Both the position numbers and the translations under genes were made by a program. Positions 36,245 through 44,053 of a DNA stretch of 52,634 nucleotides are shown here, in pieces. The notes beneath the pieces were generated by a model that worked only from the letters and a program-made list of their open reading frames with translations, was not told where the DNA came from and did no database searches. The DNA is taken from contig CAKSIP010000006.1 in assembly GCA_934462825.1 (NCBI GenBank), forward strand, positions 1 to 52,634, read 5' to 3'. Source of the DNA: an uncultured Eubacteriales bacterium. Its GTDB lineage: Bacteria > Bacillota > Clostridia > Oscillospirales > CAG-272. Numbering within the stretch: the stretch's first letter is position 1; each line of letters starts with the position of its first letter.

Positions 36245-36479
36245 GAGCTTTTTTCATTTTTTGCGTTTTTTTGCAAAAAAAATTCAAAAAGTTCTGCGTC
36301 TGAAAAGTTTTTCTTGTTTTCTTTGATTTTTCTCGGCTCGTGTCCTGCATTTTTCCTCCTTTCAAAGAAAAGAGGTTCTTCCCGATTCCGATTTCCGATT
36401 GGGCTTCGATTCCTTAAATTCCATCATTTTCAAGCGGCCGTTTTTCGGCAATGTCATAATACACAAATTGCAGAGGGAT

Positions 36480-36508
36480 TTGACTCTGTATTTTCTACTG
36501 ATTATCAT
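36480..36508 (+). promoter_or_regulatory. Distal promoter upstream of the small RNA
   Basis: TTGACT (36480-36485), 17 bases, TATCAT (36503-36508), each 5/6. A TGACGA/TCGTCA stem lies just downstream. Confidence 0.6.
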
Positions 36509-36549
36509 TTTTGACGAAAAATTACTGCAAAAAATCGTCATTTTGAATA

Positions 36550-36578
36550 TATACAAATCCCGCAAAATGTGATATAAT
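36550..36578 (+). promoter_or_regulatory. Proximal promoter of the small RNA
   Basis: TATACA (36550-36555), 17 bases, TATAAT (36573-36578), with extended TGA before the -10 box. Transcription would start near 36585. Confidence 0.75.
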
Positions 36579-36584
36579 CAATAC

Positions 36585-36715
36585 GCTGTTCCGTGAATGG
36601 GCCAATATCACGGTTCGGGTTTTCAAAATGCACAGTTATCACCGTAGGGTGCGGAATATCAAGCTTATGATATCAACACGCACTGGCGGTCACGCTGTGC
36701 ATTCTTTTTTTCTTG
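36585..36715 (+). ncRNA. Unidentified structured small RNA
   Basis: About 130 bases between a good promoter and a strong terminator, with no plausible ORF. First hairpin: CCGTGA (36591-36596) with TCACGG. Then one long rod: AATGCACAG / CTGTGCATT (9 bp), ACCG/CGGT, GTGCG/CGCAC and ATATC/GATAT nest in order around an 8-base loop, and the outer arm is followed by CTTTTTTTC. I matched it by eye against 6S, SRP, tmRNA, RNase P and common riboswitch cores and found no fit. It could be a trans-acting RNA or a leader that also controls lon, although lon has its own promoter downstream. Confidence 0.65.
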
Positions 36716-36760
36716 GAAAGCTCGCGTTTTTATATTTTTATATTATTTTTTTAAAACTTA

Positions 36761-36789
36761 TGGAAAAAAAGAAAGAGTTGTGATATAAT
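36761..36789 (+). promoter_or_regulatory. Putative lon promoter
   Basis: TGGAAA (36761-36766), 17 bases, TATAAT (36784-36789), with extended TGA. The leader of about 220 bases to 37016 has a TGCCGG/CCGGCA hairpin directly before the lon ribosome site and no CIRCE or CtsR-type operator that I can see. A 20-codon ORF (36919-36981) is present but its ribosome site is too close to its ATG. Confidence 0.7.
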
Positions 36790-37016
36790 GAATGTGTGTT
36801 GTGTACTTATATAACAAAGTGAGAAACCGGCTTCCTCCTTTCCGCTTTCTTTATTTAACCTTCGGCCTTTCGCCTCACGATCTGCAATATGGGGCAAGGC
36901 TATTTGCCAAAAAGAGGAATGCTTAACCGGCGCCAACGCGCTTTTGTCCTTTGCTTACACACACTTTTATCAAAAAAGTAACTCTGCCGGCATCGACCGG
37001 CAAAAGGATTATGCAT

Positions 37017-39473
37017 ATGCCAAATTATATTGAAAAAGCCGAATCCATGACGCTTCCCGTCGTGGTACTGAAAGGGATTGTTGCATTCCCTTCCATTCCC
37101 TTAAATTTTGAAGTCAACAACGAAGCAGATATGGAGGTGCTGAGAAACGCCGCACAAACCAGCACCGCCGTATTACTGCTGGCCGCCAAGGAAATTCAAG
37201 ATCCGCCCTATCAGCCGGAAGGGCTTTATAGAGTCGGCACCGTGGCCAAGGTCAAGCAGTTGCTTTCTACCTCCGAGGGCACGCTCCGCGTTATCTCGGA
37301 AGGCTCCTGCCGCGGCGAAGTCTCTCTTTTGACGGAAACCCCGGAGGGGCGTCTTTCCGCCGATGTCGTAGCCAAAAATATTTTAGCCACCGATACGGGA
37401 CTGCGCGGTGAAGCGCTCATGCGAGAGGCTTTGCTGGCTTTGGAGGAAGTGACAAAGCTGCTTACCTCCACGTCGGATGATTTTATCATGACCGCAAAAT
37501 CCGTTCGGGATCCCGGTCTTTTCGCGGATTTTATCGCGTCCAATATCATGGTAAAATATGAAGACAAGCAAGCCATTCTGGAAGCCTTTGATCCCATGAA
37601 GCGCGTGGAGCTTTTAACGCTTCTTTTGAATCGGGAAAAAGATCTGTTGGCCTGCGAGGTGGACATTCATAAAAAAGTGCGGTTCCGTCTCGGACAGGCA
37701 CAGCGCGAACGGTATCTTCAGGAGCAGCTGCGCGTCATTCAAGAAGAATTGGGTGTTTCCGACGGTGATGACGATTTTTACAATCAGATTCTCAATGCAC
37801 ACCTGCCGCATGAGGTGGAAGAAAAACTGCTTAAGGAAAACGAGCGTCTTGCCAAAACGCCTTTCGGTGCCGCCGAAAGCGTAGTTCTGCGCAGTTACCT
37901 TGAAACCTGCCTGGAGCTTCCCTGGACAAAAGCCACCAAAGACCGCACAGACGTGAAGGCTGCGGCTGCGGTTCTTGACAAAGACCACTACGGGCTGACA
38001 AAGGTGAAAGAACGCATTTTGGAATTTATCGCCGTCAAGCAGCTCAATCCCGATTTGAAAAGTCAGATTATTTGTCTTGTCGGCCCTCCCGGCGTCGGAA
38101 AAACCTCGATTGCCACTTCCCTGGCACGCGCGATGAAGCGGAAATATGTGCGCGTTTCGCTCGGTGGTATTCATGACGAGGCGGATATTCGCGGTCACAG
38201 AAAAACGTACGTAGGCGCTATGCCCGGACGCATTATCAACGCGCTTGTTCAAGCCAAGGTGAAAAATCCACTGATTCTGCTTGACGAAATCGACAAAATC
38301 GGGCACGACGTTCACGGCGATCCTGCCTCCGCGCTTTTGGAGGTTTTGGACGCCGAGCAAAACAAGGCTTTCCGCGATCATTTTGTGGAGCTTCCCTTTG
38401 ATCTTTCGGATTGCGTTTTTATCGCCACGGCCAACACGCTGGACACCATTCCGCGCCCGCTGATCGACCGCATGGAAATTATTGAGCTTTCCACCTACAC
38501 GCGGACGGAAAAGCTGCACATTGCCAAGGATCACCTGATTCCCAAGCAACTCAAACGGCACGGCCTGACGCGCCGCACCTGCAAGCTGACCGATGATGCC
38601 ATTTATGAAATCATTGATTATTACACGCGCGAAGCCGGTGTGCGCGGACTTGAGAAACAATTTGCCTCCATCTTCCGCAAGGTAGCCATGAAATTGGTTT
38701 CCGAAGCCGACACCAAAGCGCACATTGACGCGTCTGACGTCAAGGCCTATCTCGGGCCGCGCAAGCTGCTTCCCGAAACCATTGCCAAAGAGGATGAAGT
38801 CGGCCTTGTCAACGGCTTGGCCTACACCGAGGTCGGAGGCGATCTGCTGGAAATCGAAGTGGTCGTCCCCGAAGGAACGGGAAAAATCGAGCTCACCGGC
38901 TCACTGGGCGATGTCATGAAAGAATCGGCGCACGCCGCCATCAGCTACATTCGCACACGAGCCAACGAATTTGGCATTCCCTCCGATTTTTACAAAACCA
39001 AAGACATACATATTCATGTACCCGAAGGTGCTGTGCCGAAGGACGGCCCGTCGGCAGGCGTAACTATGATGACGGCGCTTGTCAGCGCGTTGACAGGGAT
39101 TAAAGTCCGTCGAAATGTTGCCATGACCGGAGAAATCACGCTTCGCGGTCGCGTATTGCCGATTGGCGGACTGAAAGAAAAAACCATGGCGGCTTACACC
39201 GCCGGGGTTACCACGGTACTGATCCCCTTTGACAATCAGCGCGATCTGGAAGAAATTGATCCTGAAGCGAGGGAACATTTGATTTTTGTTCCCTGCAAAA
39301 ACGCCGACGACGTGTTAAAAAATGCTTTGGTTTCCGATCCATCTGCCGGGAAAGCAACTTTTCCTTTTCTGAATCATACTGCCCCTGCCAGGGCAAATCA
39401 TGAAAATGACGCATTGCCGGAGCTTCCCCCGCTCCCTCAGGACACGCCAGCCGTTCGTCCTGCTTGCCTGTAA
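37017..39473 (+). CDS. lon: ATP-dependent protease Lon
   Basis: An 818-residue LonA protease that degrades damaged and regulatory proteins. The N-terminal substrate domain (about 10-300) is followed by an AAA+ module with Walker A GPPGVGKTS (356-364) and Walker B LILLDEIDK. The serine-lysine protease has PKDGPSAG with Ser679 and GGLKEKTMA with Lys722. The C-terminal 50 residues form a proline-rich tail unlike most Lon proteins. ATG 37017 sits eight bases after AAAGGA; ATG 37011 is possible but too close. engB follows, an order common in Firmicutes. Confidence 0.97.
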   Translation: MPNYIEKAESMTLPVVVLKGIVAFPSIPLNFEVNNEADMEVLRNAAQTSTAVLLLAAKEIQDPPYQPEGLYRVGTVAKVKQLLSTSEGTLRVISEGSCRGEVSLLTETPEGRLSADVVAKNILATDTGLRGEALMREALLALEEVTKLLTSTSDDFIMTAKSVRDPGLFADFIASNIMVKYEDKQAILEAFDPMKRVELLTLLLNREKDLLACEVDIHKKVRFRLGQAQRERYLQEQLRVIQEELGVSDGDDDFYNQILNAHLPHEVEEKLLKENERLAKTPFGAAESVVLRSYLETCLELPWTKATKDRTDVKAAAAVLDKDHYGLTKVKERILEFIAVKQLNPDLKSQIICLVGPPGVGKTSIATSLARAMKRKYVRVSLGGIHDEADIRGHRKTYVGAMPGRIINALVQAKVKNPLILLDEIDKIGHDVHGDPASALLEVLDAEQNKAFRDHFVELPFDLSDCVFIATANTLDTIPRPLIDRMEIIELSTYTRTEKLHIAKDHLIPKQLKRHGLTRRTCKLTDDAIYEIIDYYTREAGVRGLEKQFASIFRKVAMKLVSEADTKAHIDASDVKAYLGPRKLLPETIAKEDEVGLVNGLAYTEVGGDLLEIEVVVPEGTGKIELTGSLGDVMKESAHAAISYIRTRANEFGIPSDFYKTKDIHIHVPEGAVPKDGPSAGVTMMTALVSALTGIKVRRNVAMTGEITLRGRVLPIGGLKEKTMAAYTAGVTTVLIPFDNQRDLEEIDPEAREHLIFVPCKNADDVLKNALVSDPSAGKATFPFLNHTAPARANHENDALPELPPLPQDTPAVRPACL

Positions 39474-39520
39474 CAGCACGGAAGCAAAAACCCCGGGTTT
39501 TCTAAAAATTATTTCTAAGA

Positions 39521-39548
39521 AAGGATCTTGCAGCCGCAAGACAAGACT
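39521..39548 (+). promoter_or_regulatory. engB ribosome site separated from its start by a hairpin
   Basis: AAGGA (39521-39525) is followed by CTTGC-AGCC-GCAAG (39527-39540, 5-bp stem, 4-base loop), then eight bases and ATG 39549. Folding would bring the ribosome site to a normal distance. The alternative start is TTG 39528 inside the stem. Confidence 0.45.
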
Positions 39549-40154
39549 ATGGCTACAGGAATCAACCTTCAAAACACCTCTTTGAGGATCAGTGCCGGAA
39601 CGGATCGTCAGTTTCCTTCGGATCCGATGCCTCAAATTGTACTTTCCGGGCGTTCCAATGTGGGAAAAAGCTCTTTGATCAACACTCTGCTCGGACGCAA
39701 GGCTTTGGCGCGCGTTAGCGCTTCGCCGGGGAAAACCATTACCATCAATTTTTACGATGTGGATAAAAAACTGTTTTTGGTGGATTTGCCGGGTTATGGC
39801 TATGCCAAGCGCCGCACGGAAGAACAGGCGGTGTGGTCATCGCTCACCGACCGCTTCTTCACCAGCAATCCCAATACGGATCGGATCTATCTTGTGCTGC
39901 AGCTGATTGATTGCAAGGTCGGCATTACGAACGACGACGCTATGATGCTTCGTTTTCTCGTCAATGCCGGACTCCCCTATGGCATGATTGTCACCAAAAC
40001 CGACAAGCTCAACAAAACCGATCGTTTAGCAGCCCTCCGAAAAATCGAGGAGCATCCGCTTGCCCAAAACATTGCGATCTTCCCTTTTTCTTCGCACACG
40101 GGCGAAGGAAAAAACGAGGTTTGGCGCTATATTTTGTCTCAAACGGAACTATAA
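39549..40154 (+). CDS. engB: Ribosome biogenesis GTP-binding protein EngB/YsxC
   Basis: A 201-residue GTPase needed for 50S assembly. G1 is GRSNVGKSS (34-42), G3 is DLPGYGYAKR, G4 is TKTDKL, and G5 is PFSSHTGEG. The length is normal. It could start seven codons earlier at TTG 39528. It is downstream of lon by 75 bases. Confidence 0.95.
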   Translation: MATGINLQNTSLRISAGTDRQFPSDPMPQIVLSGRSNVGKSSLINTLLGRKALARVSASPGKTITINFYDVDKKLFLVDLPGYGYAKRRTEEQAVWSSLTDRFFTSNPNTDRIYLVLQLIDCKVGITNDDAMMLRFLVNAGLPYGMIVTKTDKLNKTDRLAALRKIEEHPLAQNIAIFPFSSHTGEGKNEVWRYILSQTEL

Positions 40155-40180
40155 TCTCAAAAGAAAGGCGAAACTACTGT

Positions 40181-40888
40181 ATGCTGCGATATTTGATTTC
40201 AGGCGCGGGTGATTTTACTTCCTATTTGATTCAGCTTCTTCTTTGCCTGCCGATTATTTTATTCTCCCTCTCCCTTCACGAAACGGCGCACGGCTTTGTG
40301 GCCTATAAATGCGGGGATCCCACCGCGCATGATCAAGGACGTCTTACATTGAATCCGCTCAAGCATTTGGATCCGGTCGGCTTTTTGTGCATGCTTTTAG
40401 CCGGATTCGGATGGGCCAAGCCCGTTCCGATTCTGACGCGCAATCTCAGAAAGCCTCGTCGGGATATTGCCCTGGTTTCTTTGGCCGGCCCTATGTCCAA
40501 TCTGCTTCTCTCTTTTCTGTTTTCCATCGTGTTTCGCTTTACGTACCAGCCCTTGTTTCGCGGCATTTTCGGTGCGCCTAACGAAGCGATAGCCAATCTC
40601 TTTTATTATTTGTTGATCTTTATCTTTTTAGGCATTCAGCTGAATGTGTCGCTGGCGGTATTCAATCTGCTTCCCATTCCTCCGTTGGACGGATCCAAGA
40701 TTCTATACATGCTCCTTCCGCCCAAGGTTTACTACAAAATTGCACCCTACGAACGGTACATCTCCCTTGTTTTTATGCTTCTGTTGGTCGGCGGAGTGCT
40801 TTCTCCTTTGCTCACTACGGGAAGCCGCCTTATCATCAAGGGAATGTTTTGGCTGTTAAAAATCCCCGATATTTTCGGAATCTTTTAA
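40181..40888 (+). CDS. Site-2-type membrane metalloprotease (M50 family)
   Basis: A 235-residue polytopic protein with the zinc motif HETAH (33-37) in the first membrane segment and the third ligand in NLLPIPPLDGSK. Five or six helices are visible. There is no PDZ domain. The family cuts membrane-bound regulators; Bacillus relatives process sporulation or stress factors, but this small form is a general housekeeping neighbour of scpA in Clostridia. AAAGG lies 12 bases before the ATG. The start is fixed because upstream codons are in engB. Confidence 0.92.
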   Translation: MLRYLISGAGDFTSYLIQLLLCLPIILFSLSLHETAHGFVAYKCGDPTAHDQGRLTLNPLKHLDPVGFLCMLLAGFGWAKPVPILTRNLRKPRRDIALVSLAGPMSNLLLSFLFSIVFRFTYQPLFRGIFGAPNEAIANLFYYLLIFIFLGIQLNVSLAVFNLLPIPPLDGSKILYMLLPPKVYYKIAPYERYISLVFMLLLVGGVLSPLLTTGSRLIIKGMFWLLKIPDIFGIF

Positions 40889-40938
40889 TTTTCTGATGAA
40901 AATCGTTTTTTCAATATTCTTTTTTCCGGAGAACCGAA

Positions 40939-41727
40939 ATGGATGCTATCACTTACCGGCTCGATCAATTTGAAGGGCCTTTGGATTTGCTTTTGACATT
41001 GATTGCCAAAAACAAAGTCAGCATCGCGGATATTCCCATTGCATTGATTTGCGATCAGTATATGGAATATATCGTCGAAGCCCAGGAAATGAATATGGAC
41101 ATTGCCAGCGAATTTATTTTGATGGCAAGCGAGCTGCTGCTGATTAAAAGCAAGCTGCTCCTTCCGCGCCCCGAAGCGGAGGAAGAAGATCCGCGAACTA
41201 CGTTGGCTGATGCCCTGCTCCGTTACAAGCAGGCCAAAGAAGCCGCGGTCAAGATGGCGCCGATATATGCCTATTACAGCGGACGGATGATCAAGGACAC
41301 CGATGAAATTTCCATTGACAAGACGTATGTGGCTGACCAAAATCCATTATCTTTGCAAACGGCCATCAAGCGAATCATTGCCTACAATAATGTATTGGAG
41401 CGTGCGCATCAGACAGCGTTCAAGCCCATGATCAGCAAACCGATTGTACCGGTTGAGTTGAAAATTGTCGGCATTTTGAAACGGATGAACAACCACGGCG
41501 GAAAGTCCACGCTACAGGAGCTTTTGAGTGATTCCGTTTCCCTGCCGGATCTGATTGCTATTTTTATCGGCGTGCTGGAATTGGTCAAAATCCGAAGGAT
41601 TCTGATTGACGAATCCGCTGAGCTTTCCGAATTGCCGGAAGGCAATCTGCATGGAAACACCACCCGCTTTATTATCAACGCGGACGAAAGCAGCATTGCG
41701 GATGCCGCCGGGGATATTTATAATTGA
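40939..41727 (+). CDS. scpA: Segregation and condensation protein A
   Basis: A 262-residue kleisin that bridges the SMC heads. Typical features are the N-terminal FEGPLDLLLTLIAKNKVSI region, the acidic linker after LLIKSKLLLPRPE, and the C-terminal winged helix (SLPDLIAIFIGVLELVKI). Ribosome site CGGAGA. scpB follows after 18 bases; the SMC subunit is encoded at 21634-25263 in the opposite direction. Confidence 0.96.
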   Translation: MDAITYRLDQFEGPLDLLLTLIAKNKVSIADIPIALICDQYMEYIVEAQEMNMDIASEFILMASELLLIKSKLLLPRPEAEEEDPRTTLADALLRYKQAKEAAVKMAPIYAYYSGRMIKDTDEISIDKTYVADQNPLSLQTAIKRIIAYNNVLERAHQTAFKPMISKPIVPVELKIVGILKRMNNHGGKSTLQELLSDSVSLPDLIAIFIGVLELVKIRRILIDESAELSELPEGNLHGNTTRFIINADESSIADAAGDIYN

Positions 41728-41745
41728 CGCAGAAAAGAGGCCTTT

Positions 41746-42468
41746 ATGAACGAAGAAATCACTCCGATTGCCAATATCGAAAGTGCTATTGAAGCGATCC
41801 TCTATGCAGCCGGCTACCCGGTTCGCTACGAAAAGCTGTCCGAGGTGCTGGGGCTTTCCGCAAAAGACGTTCGCACCATGGTGGAACACATGGCAGAATC
41901 CTACAACCGTGAAGATTCTTTGCGCGGCATCCGTCTTTTGATGTTTGAAGAAACCTGTCAGTTTTGCACCAAAGAGCAATATGCGCCCTATATCCGCGAA
42001 GCCTTGGGAATCAAGCGGGGCGGCAACCTCTCGGCTTCTTCGCTGGAGGTGCTGGCCGTTGTGGCTTACAACCAGCCTGTGACACGATCCTATGTAGATA
42101 CGGTTCGGGGCGTGGACAGCTCCTATGCCATGAACTCTCTGATCGACAAAGGCCTGATTGAAGCGTGCGGCCGATTGGACGCGCCGGGCCGCCCGATGAT
42201 TTATGAAACGACAGAAAAGTTTCTCCGTGTGTTCGGGATCAATTCGCTGGAGGATTTGCCGCAAACCGAATCTTTGGAGGAGCTTGCAAAAAACGAAACC
42301 GAGCAAGCGTCGGGAATAGCCGACGATGCGCAGGCTTCCGAGGAACCGAAAAACGACAGCCCGGACGCGTCTTTTCCCGAAGAAGAAAAGACGGACAGCG
42401 GAAGTACCGATGCAAGCGAAAGCGAAAGCGAAAGCGGAAGCGAAAATGCCAATGTAACAAACGCTTAA
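41746..42468 (+). CDS. scpB: Segregation and condensation protein B
   Basis: A 240-residue protein whose first 180 residues form two winged-helix domains (IEAILYAAGYPV, LSASSLEVLAVVAYNQPVTR and RGVDSSYAMNSLIDKGLI are typical). The last 60 residues are an acidic Ser/Glu-rich tail, longer than usual, which contains a hexanucleotide repeat at 42415-42444. It works with ScpA and SMC. Ribosome site GAGG. Confidence 0.95.
   Translation: MNEEITPIANIESAIEAILYAAGYPVRYEKLSEVLGLSAKDVRTMVEHMAESYNREDSLRGIRLLMFEETCQFCTKEQYAPYIREALGIKRGGNLSASSLEVLAVVAYNQPVTRSYVDTVRGVDSSYAMNSLIDKGLIEACGRLDAPGRPMIYETTEKFLRVFGINSLEDLPQTESLEELAKNETEQASGIADDAQASEEPKNDSPDASFPEEEKTDSGSTDASESESESGSENANVTNA
42415..42444. repeat. 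Five AGCGAA hexamers in the scpB 3' end
   Basis: Four perfect AGCGAA units and one AGCGGA encode Ser-Glu repeats near the ScpB C-terminus. It is the same kind of tract as the end of topA (29865-29900). Confidence 0.9.
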
Positions 42469-42481
42469 TTGCCCTAAACGT

Positions 42482-42510
42482 CTGCCTGCCTCGGCAAACG
42501 GCAGGGGCAG
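42482..42510. repeat. GC-rich hairpin after scpB
   Basis: CTGCCTGCC and GGCAGGGGCAG pair imperfectly around CGGCAAAC. No T-run follows. It resembles the element after topA (29771-29832) in its GCCTGCC and GGCAGC content. Confidence 0.4.
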
Positions 42511-42556
42511 CAACGCCTAAAATCCATTGAAAGTGCGAAAGGAGAAGAAAACACCC

Positions 42557-43441
42557 ATGGCGGTCGGTTGGTATATTTTCTTTGGGATTCTTTTATTCTT
42601 TGCCTTTCTCCTGTCGCTGAAAGCCAACATAAAGCTTGCTTTCAAGGATGAGCTGGTTCTCTCGGTACGCGTGCTTTGTTTTACTTTTCGCATTGTACCG
42701 GGAAAAGAGAAAAAGCCGATTGATTATAAAAAATACTCCTATAAAAAGCATCAAAAACGTCTGAGAAAGAACTATGCGGCCTACCTTGCCGCTCAACAAA
42801 AAAAGGCGGCCAAGGCGGAAGCCAAAAGAAAGAAAAAAGAAATGGAAGCGGCGAAAACGCCGGAGCAGAAAAAAGCCGAAAAGAAAGCGAAAAAAGAACA
42901 GCCGAAACGCTCCATTCTTGATTGGCTCAATTTGGCAACCTCCACGCTCGGCGTCTTGTTCAAAAAGTTTTTTAAGCATCTTCACATTCAAGTGGCTCGC
43001 CTCAAAATTCGGGTGGCCACGGGAGATGCGGCTTCCACAGCCGTTCTTTACGGCGCTGTCATTCAATCGGTCGCTTACATGATGGAAATTTTAAATCGAA
43101 TCACCCATGTGGACGGCCTAAAAAAAGCCGAAATCGAAGTGGTTCCCGATTATTTAGCCGAAAAAACAACCATGGATATGTGCTTTGTTTTTTCTCTCCG
43201 CGTGTGGCATGTCTTTGCCATTCTGTTTTCAACGCTCGGTCGCTTTCTCAAAAAGTTTTTCGAAACCAATCCGAAAGCCAAAGAGCGTCAAAACAGCGAA
43301 AGACCTATGCCGCCCAAGCGGCGCCGCAAGCGCAAAAAAGCGGCGGCGAAAGCCTCGTCTTCTCCCCGCAAGCCTGTCCTCTGTACCGAAAACGACAGCC
43401 ATCCCGGAATTGCTTCCACGGAATTAAATGGAAAATTATAA
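42557..43441 (+). CDS. DUF2953-family membrane-anchored protein (YtfI-like)
   Basis: A 294-residue protein of unknown function. A single N-terminal membrane helix (VGWYIFFGILLFFAFLLSL) is followed by a short beta region, a Lys/Ala-rich coiled linker (about 60-120) and the DUF2953 core (about 130-240) with KIRVATGDAASTAVLYG. The C-terminus is very basic (PKRRRKRKK). The same pair order, DUF2953 then ytfJ, is found in sporulating Firmicutes, which points to a spore role by association. ATG 42557 has AAGGAG 12 bases upstream; TTG 42527 is an alternative. Confidence 0.85.
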   Translation: MAVGWYIFFGILLFFAFLLSLKANIKLAFKDELVLSVRVLCFTFRIVPGKEKKPIDYKKYSYKKHQKRLRKNYAAYLAAQQKKAAKAEAKRKKKEMEAAKTPEQKKAEKKAKKEQPKRSILDWLNLATSTLGVLFKKFFKHLHIQVARLKIRVATGDAASTAVLYGAVIQSVAYMMEILNRITHVDGLKKAEIEVVPDYLAEKTTMDMCFVFSLRVWHVFAILFSTLGRFLKKFFETNPKAKERQNSERPMPPKRRRKRKKAAAKASSSPRKPVLCTENDSHPGIASTELNGKL

Positions 43442-43480
43442 AGAATATAAAATATACATCTTCTGAAAGGAATCAAGAAA

Positions 43481-43951
43481 ATGGCAAACGAAAACAAGAT
43501 TCAGGATATTATTAAAACTTCACTGGAAAACATCCGAAACATGGTAGATGCCAACACGGTTATCGGAAATCCCATCAACACGGACAGCGGAACTACGATT
43601 ATTCCGATCTCCAAGGTATCCATGGGCTTTGCTTCCGGCGGGCTTGATTTCAACGGCAAAAATGCCAAGCCATCCCCTGCTCCTCAGTCCAACCAACAAA
43701 ATTTTGGAGGAGGCGGCGGAACCGGCCTTTCCGTTATGCCTGTCGGTTTTCTGATCGTTTCCCGCGATGGAGACGTCAGCATGATCAATGTCGGAGACAA
43801 AACCCCGAATGATCCCGTTGAACAGATCCTTGACCTGATCGACCGTTCCCCCGAAATTTTTGATAAGGCACGCGCTTTCTTCAAGAAAAAAGAGCCGGAA
43901 AATCCCGACGAGGTTTCTTACAAGGAAACCAAGACAAAATCATCGAAATAA
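43481..43951 (+). CDS. ytfJ: Sporulation/germination protein YtfJ (GerW)
   Basis: A 156-residue GerW-family protein, required in Bacillus for the nutrient germination of spores. It starts with a helical region (IIKTSLENIRNMVDANTVIG), then a PVTTDSG-like INTDSGTTIIPISKVSMGF, a Gly-rich loop (GGGGG) and VMPVGFLIVSRDGDV. Ribosome site AAAGGAA. The presence of ytfJ supports a spore-forming host. Confidence 0.93.
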   Translation: MANENKIQDIIKTSLENIRNMVDANTVIGNPINTDSGTTIIPISKVSMGFASGGLDFNGKNAKPSPAPQSNQQNFGGGGGTGLSVMPVGFLIVSRDGDVSMINVGDKTPNDPVEQILDLIDRSPEIFDKARAFFKKKEPENPDEVSYKETKTKSSK

Positions 43952-43993
43952 TTCCTTCAACCACCTGTAAAATCCACGTATATCATCCGACGG

Positions 43994-44022
43994 GCATATT
44001 TTTTCCTTCCGAAATATACAAT
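43994..44022 (+). promoter_or_regulatory. Sigma-E-like sporulation promoter of the D,D-carboxypeptidase gene
   Basis: GCATATT (43994-44000), exactly 14 bases, TATACAAT (44015-44022). This matches the mother-cell sigma-E consensus KMATATT-N14-CATACAnT at every defined position except the first base of the -10 box. The start codon is 32 bases downstream. The -10 box overlaps a perfect ATACAAT-AA-ATTGTAT palindrome (44016-44031). Confidence 0.7.
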
Positions 44023-44053
44023 AAATTGTATTTGATTTTCGGAGGTAAACGAT

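Noticed and set aside
36585..36715. 6S RNA or SRP RNA
   Set aside because: The ends do not pair with each other, there is no central open bubble as in 6S, and no GGAAGCAGC-type SRP loop.
36919..36981. 20-codon ORF in the lon leader
   Set aside because: GAGGA is almost touching its ATG, so initiation is unlikely, and the peptide has no recognisable feature.
39490..39515. Terminator after lon
   Set aside because: AAAACCC-C-GGGTTTT has a one-base loop and no proper T-run; it is a chance palindrome.
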